A model generated the notes under the pieces. The model saw only the letters and a list, made by a program, of their open reading frames with translations. It made no database searches and had not been told where the DNA came from. Shown here in pieces: positions 1-8,490 of a stretch of DNA of 64,000 bases (its first letter is position 1; the number at the start of each line of letters is the position of its first letter). Source of the DNA: Oxalobacteraceae bacterium OTU3CAMAD1 (GTDB lineage: Bacteria > Pseudomonadota > Gammaproteobacteria > Burkholderiales > Burkholderiaceae_D); the NCBI GenBank assembly GCA_024123915.1, contig CP099650.1, forward strand, positions 3,782,001 through 3,846,000. Reading direction: 5' to 3'. A program made the position numbers and the translations under genes.

Positions 1-25
1 CGTTCATTAACAAGGGGGCGTAGGC

Positions 26-238
26 GTGATCCAGGCATCTAAAAGGCTTACCCGGCGCGTGCTATTGGGCGCCGCCGGTTGTCTGTTATTGGTTTTCGGC
101 TTCGGCAAGAAGGACGTGGCTGCGGGCGAGGGTGACAGCATTGCGAAGCCGACGCCGGCGCCGCCACAAGAGCTGTGCATCGAATGTCTGGCCAAGCGCG
201 CAAAGCAGCGCACGGCCTTTATAAATAAGTGGGTGTAA
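26..238 (+). CDS. Small secreted protein of the T6SS island, unknown function
   Basis: Seventy codons from a GTG start preceded by an AAGGGGG Shine-Dalgarno. Basic N-terminus (SKRLTRR), a hydrophobic stretch at about residues 13-27, then a Pro/Ala linker and a Cys-x-x-Cys pair (CIEC) near residue 51, followed by a basic tail. This looks like a signal-anchored periplasmic peptide. It ends three bases before the ATG of the DUF4123 gene, so the two are probably co-transcribed. I do not recognise a family. The module may begin upstream of the window, where a vgrG or PAAR gene would be expected. Confidence 0.5.
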   Translation: MIQASKRLTRRVLLGAAGCLLLVFGFGKKDVAAGEGDSIAKPTPAPPQELCIECLAKRAKQRTAFINKWV

Positions 239-240
239 GT

Positions 241-1128
241 ATGGAAAAGTATCCGCATCTCGGTGCGCTGGCTACGGTGGCGTCAACTCATCCCCACTGG
301 AACTGGTACGCCATCGCCGACAGCGCACAGAACAGTGCCTTGCCAGGTGCGCTGACGGCAACTGGCGGTGAGGTGAAATGTCTGCTGGGCGCCACGCAGG
401 GCAGTCCGCTGGCGGAAAAATCGCCCCATCTGGTCGCTCTGCCCAGCCCTGCGCGCGGCGGTGTTGCCTGGGAGTGGATTGACCAAACGGCCAAGCGTCA
501 GCCTTGTGTGACCGTGGTCGCCAGCCGGTTGCCGTTCGACGTGCTTTTTGAGCAGTTAAAACAGTTCGCAGAGATCCGCCTGCCCGACGGCACAGAAATG
601 TTCTTCGCGTTCTGGGACCCGGCCATCCTCGGCACGCTGATCGGCCAAAAGGACGACCCCACCTTGCATGTACCAGGTCCCGTGCTCGATGAGGAACAGC
701 GCAAGATGTTGTTCGGCGGCTTGTCTGGTTGGTGGTATTGGGACCGAGACGGCACGCAGCATTCCGTCGAAATCGACGGAGCGGCGCTCACGGTTCGCCT
801 GACAAAACCATTGATGCTCGGGCAAGGACAAGTGGATGACTTGGTTGAGGCCAGCTTGCCCGATCACGTGCTGTTTTATGTCGACTTGAATCAGCCATTC
901 TTATTGAACGACATTCCACCGAAAGAGCACTATTCCTATGTGGCGAGGGCTTTGACCGGGGCGCGGGACATTGGTCTGGAGACCATGCAAGATTTGGTGA
1001 ATTACGTTTGCGTGTCGCTGATCTATGGCGCTCGGCTGCGGGAAGATAAAGACCTGTTAGCGCTGTTGGCTCGGGTGAAAAGCGGCGAGATGCGGTTCGC
1101 CGCCGCGATGAGTCTGATGCCCGAATAG
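241..1128 (+). CDS. DUF4123 T6SS effector adaptor/chaperone
   Basis: 295 residues from ATG 241; a GTG four codons upstream (229) is an alternative start. The N-terminal half carries the DUF4123 pattern: WYAIADSAQNSALPGAL near the start, then a segment around residues 75-130 (CVTVVASRLPF, EIRLPDGTEMFFAFWDP) typical of the family. DUF4123 proteins load a specific effector onto its cognate VgrG spike and usually sit just upstream of the effector gene. Here the client would be the DUF2235 lipase downstream. No signal peptide, consistent with cytoplasmic action. Family call is confident; the client is inferred from gene order. Confidence 0.85.
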   Translation: MEKYPHLGALATVASTHPHWNWYAIADSAQNSALPGALTATGGEVKCLLGATQGSPLAEKSPHLVALPSPARGGVAWEWIDQTAKRQPCVTVVASRLPFDVLFEQLKQFAEIRLPDGTEMFFAFWDPAILGTLIGQKDDPTLHVPGPVLDEEQRKMLFGGLSGWWYWDRDGTQHSVEIDGAALTVRLTKPLMLGQGQVDDLVEASLPDHVLFYVDLNQPFLLNDIPPKEHYSYVARALTGARDIGLETMQDLVNYVCVSLIYGARLREDKDLLALLARVKSGEMRFAAAMSLMPE

Positions 1129-1167
1129 TCGGTGCGCATGGACCACTGATCTCGGGCCCATTGAATA

Positions 1168-1668
1168 ATGGATTGGAATATGTTGAAAACAAAAGTGGCG
1201 GAAGTTACCGGAGCAAAGCGGCGCAACATCATGCTGGCCGCTTGCGGTTTTCTTTTACTTAACGCTTGCGAGGCTAAGGATATGCGTGTCGTACTGGATT
1301 TGGTGTTGTTCAACTACTTGGATCGGCCGATTTTCGCGGTGAATGTGGATGGCGTCGGCTACGAGGTGTCTGGCGCCTATCCCGAGACCGGCAAAAGCAC
1401 GACAACCGGCTTTGCGTTGACGCTGGGCCCCAAAGTCGTCACCTGGAAGCTTGATGGACCGAAAGGAACGCCCCGTAACGGCGAAACGGTTCAGAACAAA
1501 AACGCTTTGGCGCTGACCCAGAGCGAAATCGTACCCGGTGCGAAGTTTATCTCCGTTCACATTTATCCTGACGACACAGTTGAGCTCGTAACCTCGGCCC
1601 ACTTCCCCCGCGCAACCGCGCGCGGTGAAAAGGCAGCCGCAAAAATGGACGATCGGCATGGCAAATGA
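1168..1668 (+). CDS. Putative lipoprotein next to Tle1-like effector (DUF3304-like, candidate immunity)
   Basis: 166 residues. A hydrophobic stretch ends in a lipobox-like LLNAC (Cys34), and the mature part is a short beta-rich domain beginning VLDLVLFNYLDRPIFAVNVDG. The opening and the closing ISVHIYPDDTVEL resemble DUF3304 lipoproteins, which often neighbour DUF2235 effectors; I hold the family name loosely. Its stop overlaps the start of the lipase gene, indicating translational coupling. A periplasmic lipoprotein beside a phospholipase effector is the classic layout of an immunity protein, but that role is inference. A later start at 1180 or 1231 is possible. Confidence 0.6.
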   Translation: MDWNMLKTKVAEVTGAKRRNIMLAACGFLLLNACEAKDMRVVLDLVLFNYLDRPIFAVNVDGVGYEVSGAYPETGKSTTTGFALTLGPKVVTWKLDGPKGTPRNGETVQNKNALALTQSEIVPGAKFISVHIYPDDTVELVTSAHFPRATARGEKAAAKMDDRHGK

Positions 1669-3670
1669 AGCGATACCTGCGGCAGCGGCTGCTTCCCGCG
1701 ATGTTCCCGATGAACCGGCAGGTCCATTCCAGGACTGCCGCGATGTTGTGCATATCAGTCTGTTCTTTGATGGCACCGGCAACAATCGCGAGGCCGATAA
1801 CGCGGACAAGAAATGGAGCAATGTCGGACGTCTGTTGATGGCGATGCGCCAGCAAGACAACGTATATCCAGTCTACATCTCTGGCGTGGGTACGAAATTC
1901 AATGGCACGGCTGGCAATTGGTTAGATTCCGCCGGGGTGTGGATTGAAGATCACATCGAAGGCTTGGGCTTTGGTGGTGGTGGCGAGCGCAGGCTTCGGC
2001 AGGGCGAGGACGCTGTCAACCAACGCATGTTCGATGCGCTTCTTGCGCAGGCGAAAGCGCAAGGCCTTGAGGTGGAAAAATACGCCGCTGCTGCTAGCGC
2101 CAAGGGCATGGCGCAGGTCCACGAAGCCCTGGCAAAACACCGTCTGATCAAAATGATCGACATGTCCTTCTTCGGTTTCTCGCGCGGCGCGGCGCTAGCC
2201 AGGGCGTTTTCCCATCGCATCATCACGAACTGTAAGAAAAGCGGCAATGACCTGTTGCTCGAAAATTATCCGATGCGCCCCAGCTTCCTCGGCATTTTCG
2301 ACACCGTCGCGTCTTTCGGACTTCCTGCGCACAATGTCCAGCTACCTTTCCGTGATCGTGAACTGGTCGTTTCGCCGTTGATAGAACGTTGTGTTCACTA
2401 TATAGCGGCGCACGAGGTGCGCGTCGCATTCCCGGTGGATCTGATCAGGAAAAACGGGAAGCTGGCCGGCGAGTGGGTGGAGAACGTTTATCCGGGCGTC
2501 CACTCCGATGTCGGCGGCGGTTATGCTGCGGACGACCAAGGTATCAAGAATAATTACGCTCGAATTCCGATGCGCGACATGATGCGCGAGGCCGTTTTCA
2601 ACGGCGTCAGGATGAAGAGTTATAAGGAGATTGAGGCCAAGACGTATGCGATGTTCACGGAGCGATTTGAATGTCTGGAAACCACGGAGGCTGCGTATCG
2701 CGACTATATGGCCGCCTGCGGCGCCATGAGCGGGACGGTTGAAAACCAGATGAAGCGCCACCTCGAAGTGTTTTACAGCGCCAGTGGGACCATACATCGC
2801 CGAGGTATCGAGACGCCGGGCGCTCGCAGCCGTGCCGCGAGTACCTTTAAATCCTTGGGTCCCAAGGGAATGGCATGGGAAGTGGACCGCTACCGCGAAG
2901 TTGCCAAAACCGGCGAATGGCTGCGGATTGGCGGTAGTGCCGTCAATAGCTATGCTCAGTATATTAAACCCGAAGACTGGCAATTGTCCGCCTGGGATAA
3001 GCCGGCGAACAACGGCGTGGTGAACTTCGTCTCCACGTTCATCCACGACTCGAAGGTCGACTTCATCGGCAACATCGAACCGTTCAGCTACTTCAAACCA
3101 AGGGGCGTTTGGGAATCGAACGTCAGTGTCTGGACCGAATGGGGTAATTGGGTCGTTGCCAAGAGCGATGCCGTGAGCAAGACCGTTGGGGATGCCTACG
3201 AATCCGGCAAACAGCAGGTTGGAGAAGCGGTGGACGCCACGACCAAGGCCGCCAAGGACACTGCTGAAGCGGCTCAGCGCAAGGCTGAAGAGGCAGCGGC
3301 GTACACCAAGCGTAAAGCGGAGGAGGCGGCAGCCTACACTCAGCGCAAAGCGCGGGAGGCGGCCGACTACGCGCGGCAAAAAGCCGATGAGGCGGCAGCA
3401 GCCGCCAAGCGGGCGTATGACGCCACCGCCAAGGCAGCCAATGACGCCGCCGAGGCCGCCCAGCACCAGGCGCAGGAAGCTGCTGCCTATGCGCGACGGA
3501 AAGCGCAGGAGGCATCCGACGCGGTGGAGGGCGCCTATAACGCCACAACCAAGGCCGGTAGAGATGCAGCCGCTGCCGGGGCTAAGAAGATTGGTGATAT
3601 CGAGGACGGGGCTGAGAGGTTGTACGACCGGGGTATGAACTGGATAAAACGTACAGTTAAGGGGCAGTGA
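1658..3670 (+). CDS. Tle1-family (DUF2235) T6SS phospholipase effector with Ala-rich tail
   Basis: 670 residues from ATG 1658; an upstream in-frame GTG at 1625 lies inside the preceding gene and is less likely. The alpha/beta-hydrolase part (about 30-400) has the family opening FFDGTGNN, the nucleophile elbow GFSRGA (Ser175), an Asp in GIFDTVASFG and the GVHSDVGGGY segment with likely acid/base residues. Tle1 enzymes hydrolyse membrane phospholipids after T6SS delivery. From about residue 507 to 648 the protein becomes Ala/Lys/Glu/Gln-rich with repeating AAAYxxRKAxEA units predicting long amphipathic helices, then ends in a basic MNWIKRTVKGQ. The tail is unusual for Tle1. Confidence 0.85.
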   Translation: MANEAIPAAAAASRDVPDEPAGPFQDCRDVVHISLFFDGTGNNREADNADKKWSNVGRLLMAMRQQDNVYPVYISGVGTKFNGTAGNWLDSAGVWIEDHIEGLGFGGGGERRLRQGEDAVNQRMFDALLAQAKAQGLEVEKYAAAASAKGMAQVHEALAKHRLIKMIDMSFFGFSRGAALARAFSHRIITNCKKSGNDLLLENYPMRPSFLGIFDTVASFGLPAHNVQLPFRDRELVVSPLIERCVHYIAAHEVRVAFPVDLIRKNGKLAGEWVENVYPGVHSDVGGGYAADDQGIKNNYARIPMRDMMREAVFNGVRMKSYKEIEAKTYAMFTERFECLETTEAAYRDYMAACGAMSGTVENQMKRHLEVFYSASGTIHRRGIETPGARSRAASTFKSLGPKGMAWEVDRYREVAKTGEWLRIGGSAVNSYAQYIKPEDWQLSAWDKPANNGVVNFVSTFIHDSKVDFIGNIEPFSYFKPRGVWESNVSVWTEWGNWVVAKSDAVSKTVGDAYESGKQQVGEAVDATTKAAKDTAEAAQRKAEEAAAYTKRKAEEAAAYTQRKAREAADYARQKADEAAAAAKRAYDATAKAANDAAEAAQHQAQEAAAYARRKAQEASDAVEGAYNATTKAGRDAAAAGAKKIGDIEDGAERLYDRGMNWIKRTVKGQ

Positions 3671-3748
3671 GGGTGGTATTCAGCCTTCCGATGATATGGA
3701 CTGCTACTCATCAATGAGCATATCCACGTGGTAAACTAAGGGGCGTGC

Positions 3749-3937
3749 GTGTGCCGGCGTCTTTGGGAATCGGGCCGTCGGCCTCGTCAGTTAGCCATCA
3801 ATTTAGAGCTCCACTCGCGTCTTTATCGTTGTACGACATGCCTGAGTTATTGGGAAAAGAATGAGCATTACGCGGATGTGGTGCCGGAAAGCACAGTACG
3901 AGCCGACTGTCCGGATGTGATCCGAAAGTTGAGATGA
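3749..3937 (+). CDS. Small CxxC protein, possibly truncated
   Basis: 62 codons from a GTG without a convincing ribosome binding site. The part from LYRCTTC (a CxxC pair) through YWEKNEHYADVVPESTVRADCP reads like a genuine conserved small zinc-ribbon-type domain seen around polymorphic toxin and T6SS loci. The first 20 residues are basic and atypical, so the true N-terminus may have been lost by a frameshift or deletion. It lies in the AT-richer zone just after the lipase gene. It may be an immunity remnant; function unknown. Confidence 0.4.
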   Translation: MCRRLWESGRRPRQLAINLELHSRLYRCTTCLSYWEKNEHYADVVPESTVRADCPDVIRKLR

Positions 3938-4112
3938 GCTTTGATCGCGAAAGGCATGGTACTTCTTTTTTGGCCCTACGGCGCGCTTGAAGTGCTATTC
4001 AAGTGGCTGTGACTCAATTTATTGTGGCGAACGAAATACGCCCGAGTTCTTGGGGGCTCAAGATCTCGAAATCTCCTAAATAACCCAAACCATGCGTTTT
4101 TGCGACACTTCT

Positions 4113-4358
4113 TCAAAGTTTCGTCATAGGGCCCGCTTCGTTAGAATAATAAGCTCCCATGGGCAGGGACGGCTTAGCTAGCTTCTCAGATTTTTTCGTG
4201 GATTTAAATAGATCAATTTGTGTGGATAACGTGAGCCCTAATGCTGCCACCACCTTGTCCATGTACCGTGAGAAAGACATAAAATCTTTCCAACTAATAC
4301 CGACAGTTACAGCCAAAACCCGTACTACTCCGTAGGATGCCGTCCTAAGAAGCACCAC
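4113..4358 (-). CDS. Hypothetical 81-codon ORF, possibly a remnant
   Basis: Opens with GTG and lacks a clear Shine-Dalgarno. The translated product has a mildly hydrophobic N-terminus (VVRVLAVTVGI) and a lysine-rich C-terminal half; I recognise no domain. It lies downstream of, and on the same strand as, the DUF6708 gene in AT-rich DNA. It could be a decayed piece of a larger effector or immunity gene. Low confidence that it is expressed. Confidence 0.2.
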   Translation of the reverse strand: MVLLRTASYGVVRVLAVTVGISWKDFMSFSRYMDKVVAALGLTLSTQIDLFKSTKKSEKLAKPSLPMGAYYSNEAGPMTKL

Positions 4359-4487
4359 CCAGGAAAATCTGATTTCCGCAGCAAGAAGCCTGCGCCTGAG
4401 AACACTACCATTGCGCGGAGCACGATCAGAGAGCTAACTGATCAGCGCTTCCCTAAGTTTTAGCGGTAGAGACTATGGTCATGATTA

Positions 4488-5435
4488 TTACTTCTCGTTT
4501 AGCTCAGGTCCAATAGCCGTAAGCACTTCAGCGGGCCAACTGATTGAGATTGATGTCGAGTAGCTGAGCCACGAAAATATTCCAAGTAGTGTAAATATAG
4601 GGATCGTAATTGGGAAAAAAAATAGCCAAATAATGGTTAAGAATCTCGCGTTCTTCCACCATTTTTTGAAGTTTTCGCCGTATGGTCCAGATCGCGCCAT
4701 ACATTGCATAAAGCTAGCTGGCTTTTCAATATTTGTGATCATCTCTCCTGGTGGCAAGCGGGGACCGCCTTCTTCCATAAATCTACGCACGTGTTCATAT
4801 ACCGCCGGAACAGTCTGCTCACCATGATGGATACTGTTGCCTAACATAAAGCTATCGATAATGGTTTGATCATGGTCACTCTTCTGAACGCTGAAAACCA
4901 GTGCGTGCATACGATTTAGTGTGGAGCCGTCGGCATTGAAGGCCACGTGGTGCTCTGCCTTTACCAGATCCCAATCATGCATAACTACTTTGAGTGGCCA
5001 CGATGACAACAATCCTCTCCATCCTGGTTTAGTCTCACTCAAAATTCTGTAAATTTTTCTGTTTTTTCGATCAAAAATTATTGGCTCGTCAATAGGGCGA
5101 AAAAATTCGGTACGTAGTGCCTTTAAGAAAACAAAAAACGCAATGGTATTCCCAATTGCCAATATGGAAAACGTCACGACAAAGTCAAACCAAGAAAATC
5201 TCTTAATAAGCCCGTCAATAAACATGAAATCTGCACAACCTACCCCCAGTAAGAGCAATGAACCGAAGAAAGCTACCATCCCTCTACTTCCATCGGCGCT
5301 CCCCTTGTATTCAATTGAATCATGAAATTCCTTCTTTATGAGGTTAAGTCCGATTGCAGAGGTTGATGCTGGAGTGCCTTTTTTGTAAGTTGTTACCACG
5401 CCTGATAATTTATTTTTGGAAGTTGAAGAACTCAA
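4488..5435 (-). CDS. DUF6708 membrane protein (T6SS-associated, candidate immunity)
   Basis: 315 residues from a TTG start preceded by AAGGAA at about 7 bases. Two N-terminal membrane segments (about 48-70 and 82-105), a cytoplasmic middle domain opening with EPIIFDRKNRKIYRI, and two C-terminal hydrophobic stretches around residues 255-290. The FDRKNRKxYR motif and topology match DUF6708. A close paralogue lies at 13233-14234. It sits directly downstream of the pore-forming-type effector gene (39 bases away), which suggests a self-protection role in the inner membrane. Family call good; function inferred. Confidence 0.75.
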   Translation of the reverse strand: MSSSTSKNKLSGVVTTYKKGTPASTSAIGLNLIKKEFHDSIEYKGSADGSRGMVAFFGSLLLLGVGCADFMFIDGLIKRFSWFDFVVTFSILAIGNTIAFFVFLKALRTEFFRPIDEPIIFDRKNRKIYRILSETKPGWRGLLSSWPLKVVMHDWDLVKAEHHVAFNADGSTLNRMHALVFSVQKSDHDQTIIDSFMLGNSIHHGEQTVPAVYEHVRRFMEEGGPRLPPGEMITNIEKPASFMQCMARSGPYGENFKKWWKNARFLTIIWLFFFPITIPIFTLLGIFSWLSYSTSISISWPAEVLTAIGPELNEK

Positions 5436-5474
5436 AATATTTTCCTTGCTATTTTTATGCGATGGGTCTTATTG

Positions 5475-8471
5475 TCAAGATTTTTGTTTTTCCGCCTCTA
5501 TTCGTGACTGCTCGATCACTTTATCGAGCGCCGCTTTCTCGGCTGGCCAATCTCCCTTCGGAAACATGTCATCTCGCTTTCCACTGAAGATGATGCCGCC
5601 ATCTAGTCCAAAATAGCTTCGGGCTAGCCAAACTTGTAAGTCGGTAGGTGTGAGGATAATCGCGCCGACCTGAAAAGCCACACTCGCACCAAGCAAAACC
5701 AATCCGACGCCAGATGCGGTTAATGCCACTCCGCCTACGGTCGCCAAGACGGCATTGGCGCCCAAGCGAACCCCAACCGTTCGGACGACGGCGCCGCCTA
5801 TAGCGCGTGCCGAAAGGCTGCTTGCGACATAGCCCGTGGATATGACGCTTGCAGAGACCATAGTCCCGAAAGAGGCGCCTGCCGACAGCAGGTAGAGCCG
5901 GCTAGCGGTGGTATTGCCTGCGTCTGCTTGATCATTTCGCTTCTTATACGAGGCGACCATATTGATATAGCCCCCGGCGATGCCGGTTACTCCTCCAAGA
6001 AATCGCATGGCTCCGAGTCCCATGCTTTTCTCAATTGCCGCTTCGGCTGCGTGGGTCCCGACTTTGCGCGTCAGGTAAATCTGTCCGTATGCCCCGAACA
6101 TCTGCAGTGCGCCACCACTAAAGCCCACTATACTATCCAGTAGTCCATACGTCGCGTCGAGCCTCGCGCTGTCGGTGTCTGCCTTACTTAACGCCGCCAT
6201 CCCATACCACATGCCGATAGTCTGGATCACCATGCTTCCAAGAGCCAGTCTTCCGTCTAAGCTTTTTGATAGTTCCAATAGATTGGCCCCGGTGGCTGTT
6301 CTGCTCATCGCGGGAATGGCGTTACGGATAAGGTTCGAGGCTTTCCCTGCCATGCTAGCTTGACGCTGATATAAATCTAAAAAGGCTTGTTTGGAAAGAA
6401 TCGCGGCTTTTCCCGCCGCTGCTTTTGTTGCTGCATTGGCGCCGCCGGTTCCCATTTTTACCTTGCCATTGGCAGATGACGTTGTCATTGATGAAACGTC
6501 ACCCCCGGCAGCCTTTATTGCCTCCGTATCGGTAAGCAGAGTCAACGTCACCATCTTGCCAGCAGTTCGATGCTCTTCGATTCTGGTTTTCGTTATACCG
6601 ACATTCTGACCTTGGCGGGCTGCCAAAATCGCAAGTGCCTCGTCAGGGCTGACGTTCATCCTAATCAAAACGGGCAGCTTCGGCGCATCACCCTTAAGTG
6701 CGCCTTCCACTGCATATTCCAATAATTTCTGGAATTTCATCAACGTCTGTAATTTTTCGAGGGCCTTTGCTGCGGTAGGGTGAGTAGAGGCTATCGACAT
6801 CGCCGCGCCCGTCAACGCTGTAATTTGTCCAACGCTGTAAAGCGCCAACGCGTGACCGATCCAGCCGTGCGATTGCATGACGCGGTCTGATCTTACAAGT
6901 TCGCTGTATCCCTTCAGCATGTCGAACGTTTTGTCGCGCATGCCGTCACCACCAGGATCGCCATTTAATTGGGCAAGCGCAGCCGCGACCAAATTTTCCT
7001 TATTGCCGATAGTAGCCCGTACAGCCGAAGCATCCGCTTCTGTAATGGGTCGATCGAGCATTGCGACATAACGCTCGGTTACCGAACCGGCGGTCATTGG
7101 TGCAGGCGTATGAATCAAATGGTTTTCATGTGCGTATATCACGCTGTCGAGGCCAGGATTAGAAGCGGACACTTCGGATTGCGGATCGAAATGACGAACA
7201 AAGTACATCAGCGTCTGTGGGTCTTCGGCGGCCGAGAACCAGTCCTCTTCCATTTTTCGAAGTGGGTCGTAGTGCTCGACTTTCATCCGCTGATTGAAGT
7301 TGTTTACCCAGTTCGATCGCGCCTCTTCGTCAACGTATTTCGAAAATTTTGACCAGCCTTTCGCCGCTTTTTTCTCAGTCCACTCCCGGAGCCGGTTCGC
7401 GTGGTTAGGATAAAAAAGCCACACAACTTGCTCTTTATCAAGGATGGCTTTGCGCATAAATGGGGCCAACCTAAAGCCGGGTTCTGTAAGCAACGCATTC
7501 GCTTCGGCAGTCGTGAGCACCCGGCCAGTGGTTCCATCAGGCCACTTTTGATTCTTGAAGGCCCGCATGGTGGTTAAGGGTGTAACTTCCTCAAAACTTT
7601 CGGCGTCTGCTGCATCAATTTGAGATTTCTTTAGACCTAGAACTACATTGGAACTATTAATCGGATGTGCGATTTCGGGTTTCGCAAATTCCCGTTTGAC
7701 AGGCTCGTTGCGTCGAACCCTGAGTGAATTGAGTTCCGCAGCGATGCCTACGGGATCGCGCAATACAACCGCAACCTCCTTGCCTGCAGTCTTCGGATGC
7801 TTCGCAGCAGCGGCCGTCAATCCAGCCGCCAACTCATCGACTCTTCTCGCCACGCTATTAAACGCAAAATCTTGCTCCGCCGAGCCGTCCATAACGTAAG
7901 AGGTCAACGCGCACTCCAGCACTTGAGCCTTGAGTTTTTGCGCGGTCGGCGTGAAAGTGTTCGGTCCGTTCCCTCTCAGGGAGACATGCTGCATCACCGT
8001 TGCATCGCCACCGTTTTTCTTGCGCAACGTGTCGTTCCAAAGGTTGGCGCTGTACGCTATCCAGATTTCAGCGATTTTGTCAGCTTGAGGGATATTCAAT
8101 ACCTTCATGCCTGTAGCGATGTGTACCTCTCGCTCGCAAGTGAAGGGCTTGTCCGGCTGGTCAAACAACGCATGTTCTTGCGGGAGGATATCGGCTTGCT
8201 CGGTCACCCGGTAGACCCGCCAGTGCGTCATTCGGGGTGGAGGGTTGGGAATGTAGACGTGCACATAGCCCGCGCGCAGCAGGCGCAGTCCGAAGCGGGC
8301 TTCGGTTGGCAGGCGCGAAGGCAACAGGCCGGCGACGGATGCGGGTTCGGCGGCAACCTTATGCGAGTCAGGTGCGAGCAGCAGAGGACTTTTGGAGATG
8401 GGGCTAGGGCGTAGCAGCAGCAGCGAGAGCGAGCTTTTTTTGCATACATCGCAACCGGTAGTCGTGGCCAT
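5475..8471 (-). CDS. T6SS effector, VasX/BTH_I2691-like, with C-terminal hydrophobic domain
   Basis: 998 residues. The N-terminus has the family signature: a CDVCKK motif, a short beta region, then FGLRLLRAGYVHVYIPNPP and a WRVYRVT segment (VasX N-terminal type). The middle is soluble and mixed alpha. From about residue 735 there are several glycine/alanine-rich hydrophobic segments (for example IVGFSGGALQMFGAYGQIYL and NAVLATVGGVALTASGVGLV), compatible with colicin-like membrane insertion. The protein ends in a short soluble tail. It follows its DUF4123 adaptor gene and vgrG in one transcription unit and precedes DUF6708, the usual vgrG-adaptor-effector-immunity order. Mode of killing is inferred from the hydrophobic C-terminus. 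Confidence 0.75.
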   Translation of the reverse strand: MATTTGCDVCKKSSLSLLLLRPSPISKSPLLLAPDSHKVAAEPASVAGLLPSRLPTEARFGLRLLRAGYVHVYIPNPPPRMTHWRVYRVTEQADILPQEHALFDQPDKPFTCEREVHIATGMKVLNIPQADKIAEIWIAYSANLWNDTLRKKNGGDATVMQHVSLRGNGPNTFTPTAQKLKAQVLECALTSYVMDGSAEQDFAFNSVARRVDELAAGLTAAAAKHPKTAGKEVAVVLRDPVGIAAELNSLRVRRNEPVKREFAKPEIAHPINSSNVVLGLKKSQIDAADAESFEEVTPLTTMRAFKNQKWPDGTTGRVLTTAEANALLTEPGFRLAPFMRKAILDKEQVVWLFYPNHANRLREWTEKKAAKGWSKFSKYVDEEARSNWVNNFNQRMKVEHYDPLRKMEEDWFSAAEDPQTLMYFVRHFDPQSEVSASNPGLDSVIYAHENHLIHTPAPMTAGSVTERYVAMLDRPITEADASAVRATIGNKENLVAAALAQLNGDPGGDGMRDKTFDMLKGYSELVRSDRVMQSHGWIGHALALYSVGQITALTGAAMSIASTHPTAAKALEKLQTLMKFQKLLEYAVEGALKGDAPKLPVLIRMNVSPDEALAILAARQGQNVGITKTRIEEHRTAGKMVTLTLLTDTEAIKAAGGDVSSMTTSSANGKVKMGTGGANAATKAAAGKAAILSKQAFLDLYQRQASMAGKASNLIRNAIPAMSRTATGANLLELSKSLDGRLALGSMVIQTIGMWYGMAALSKADTDSARLDATYGLLDSIVGFSGGALQMFGAYGQIYLTRKVGTHAAEAAIEKSMGLGAMRFLGGVTGIAGGYINMVASYKKRNDQADAGNTTASRLYLLSAGASFGTMVSASVISTGYVASSLSARAIGGAVVRTVGVRLGANAVLATVGGVALTASGVGLVLLGASVAFQVGAIILTPTDLQVWLARSYFGLDGGIIFSGKRDDMFPKGDWPAEKAALDKVIEQSRIEAEKQKS

Positions 8472-8490
8472 GTGTATCTAAATCCTTAGG

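Larger units (their letters stand above)
3671..4487. other. AT-rich convergence zone between two T6SS modules
   Basis: About 800 bases between the convergent plus- and minus-strand modules, clearly lower in GC than the flanks. Apart from two weak ORFs (3749-3937 plus, 4113-4358 minus) I find no full-length gene. The composition and broken small ORFs suggest a decayed cargo or immunity gene, as is common where T6SS effector cassettes are exchanged. Confidence 0.4.
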
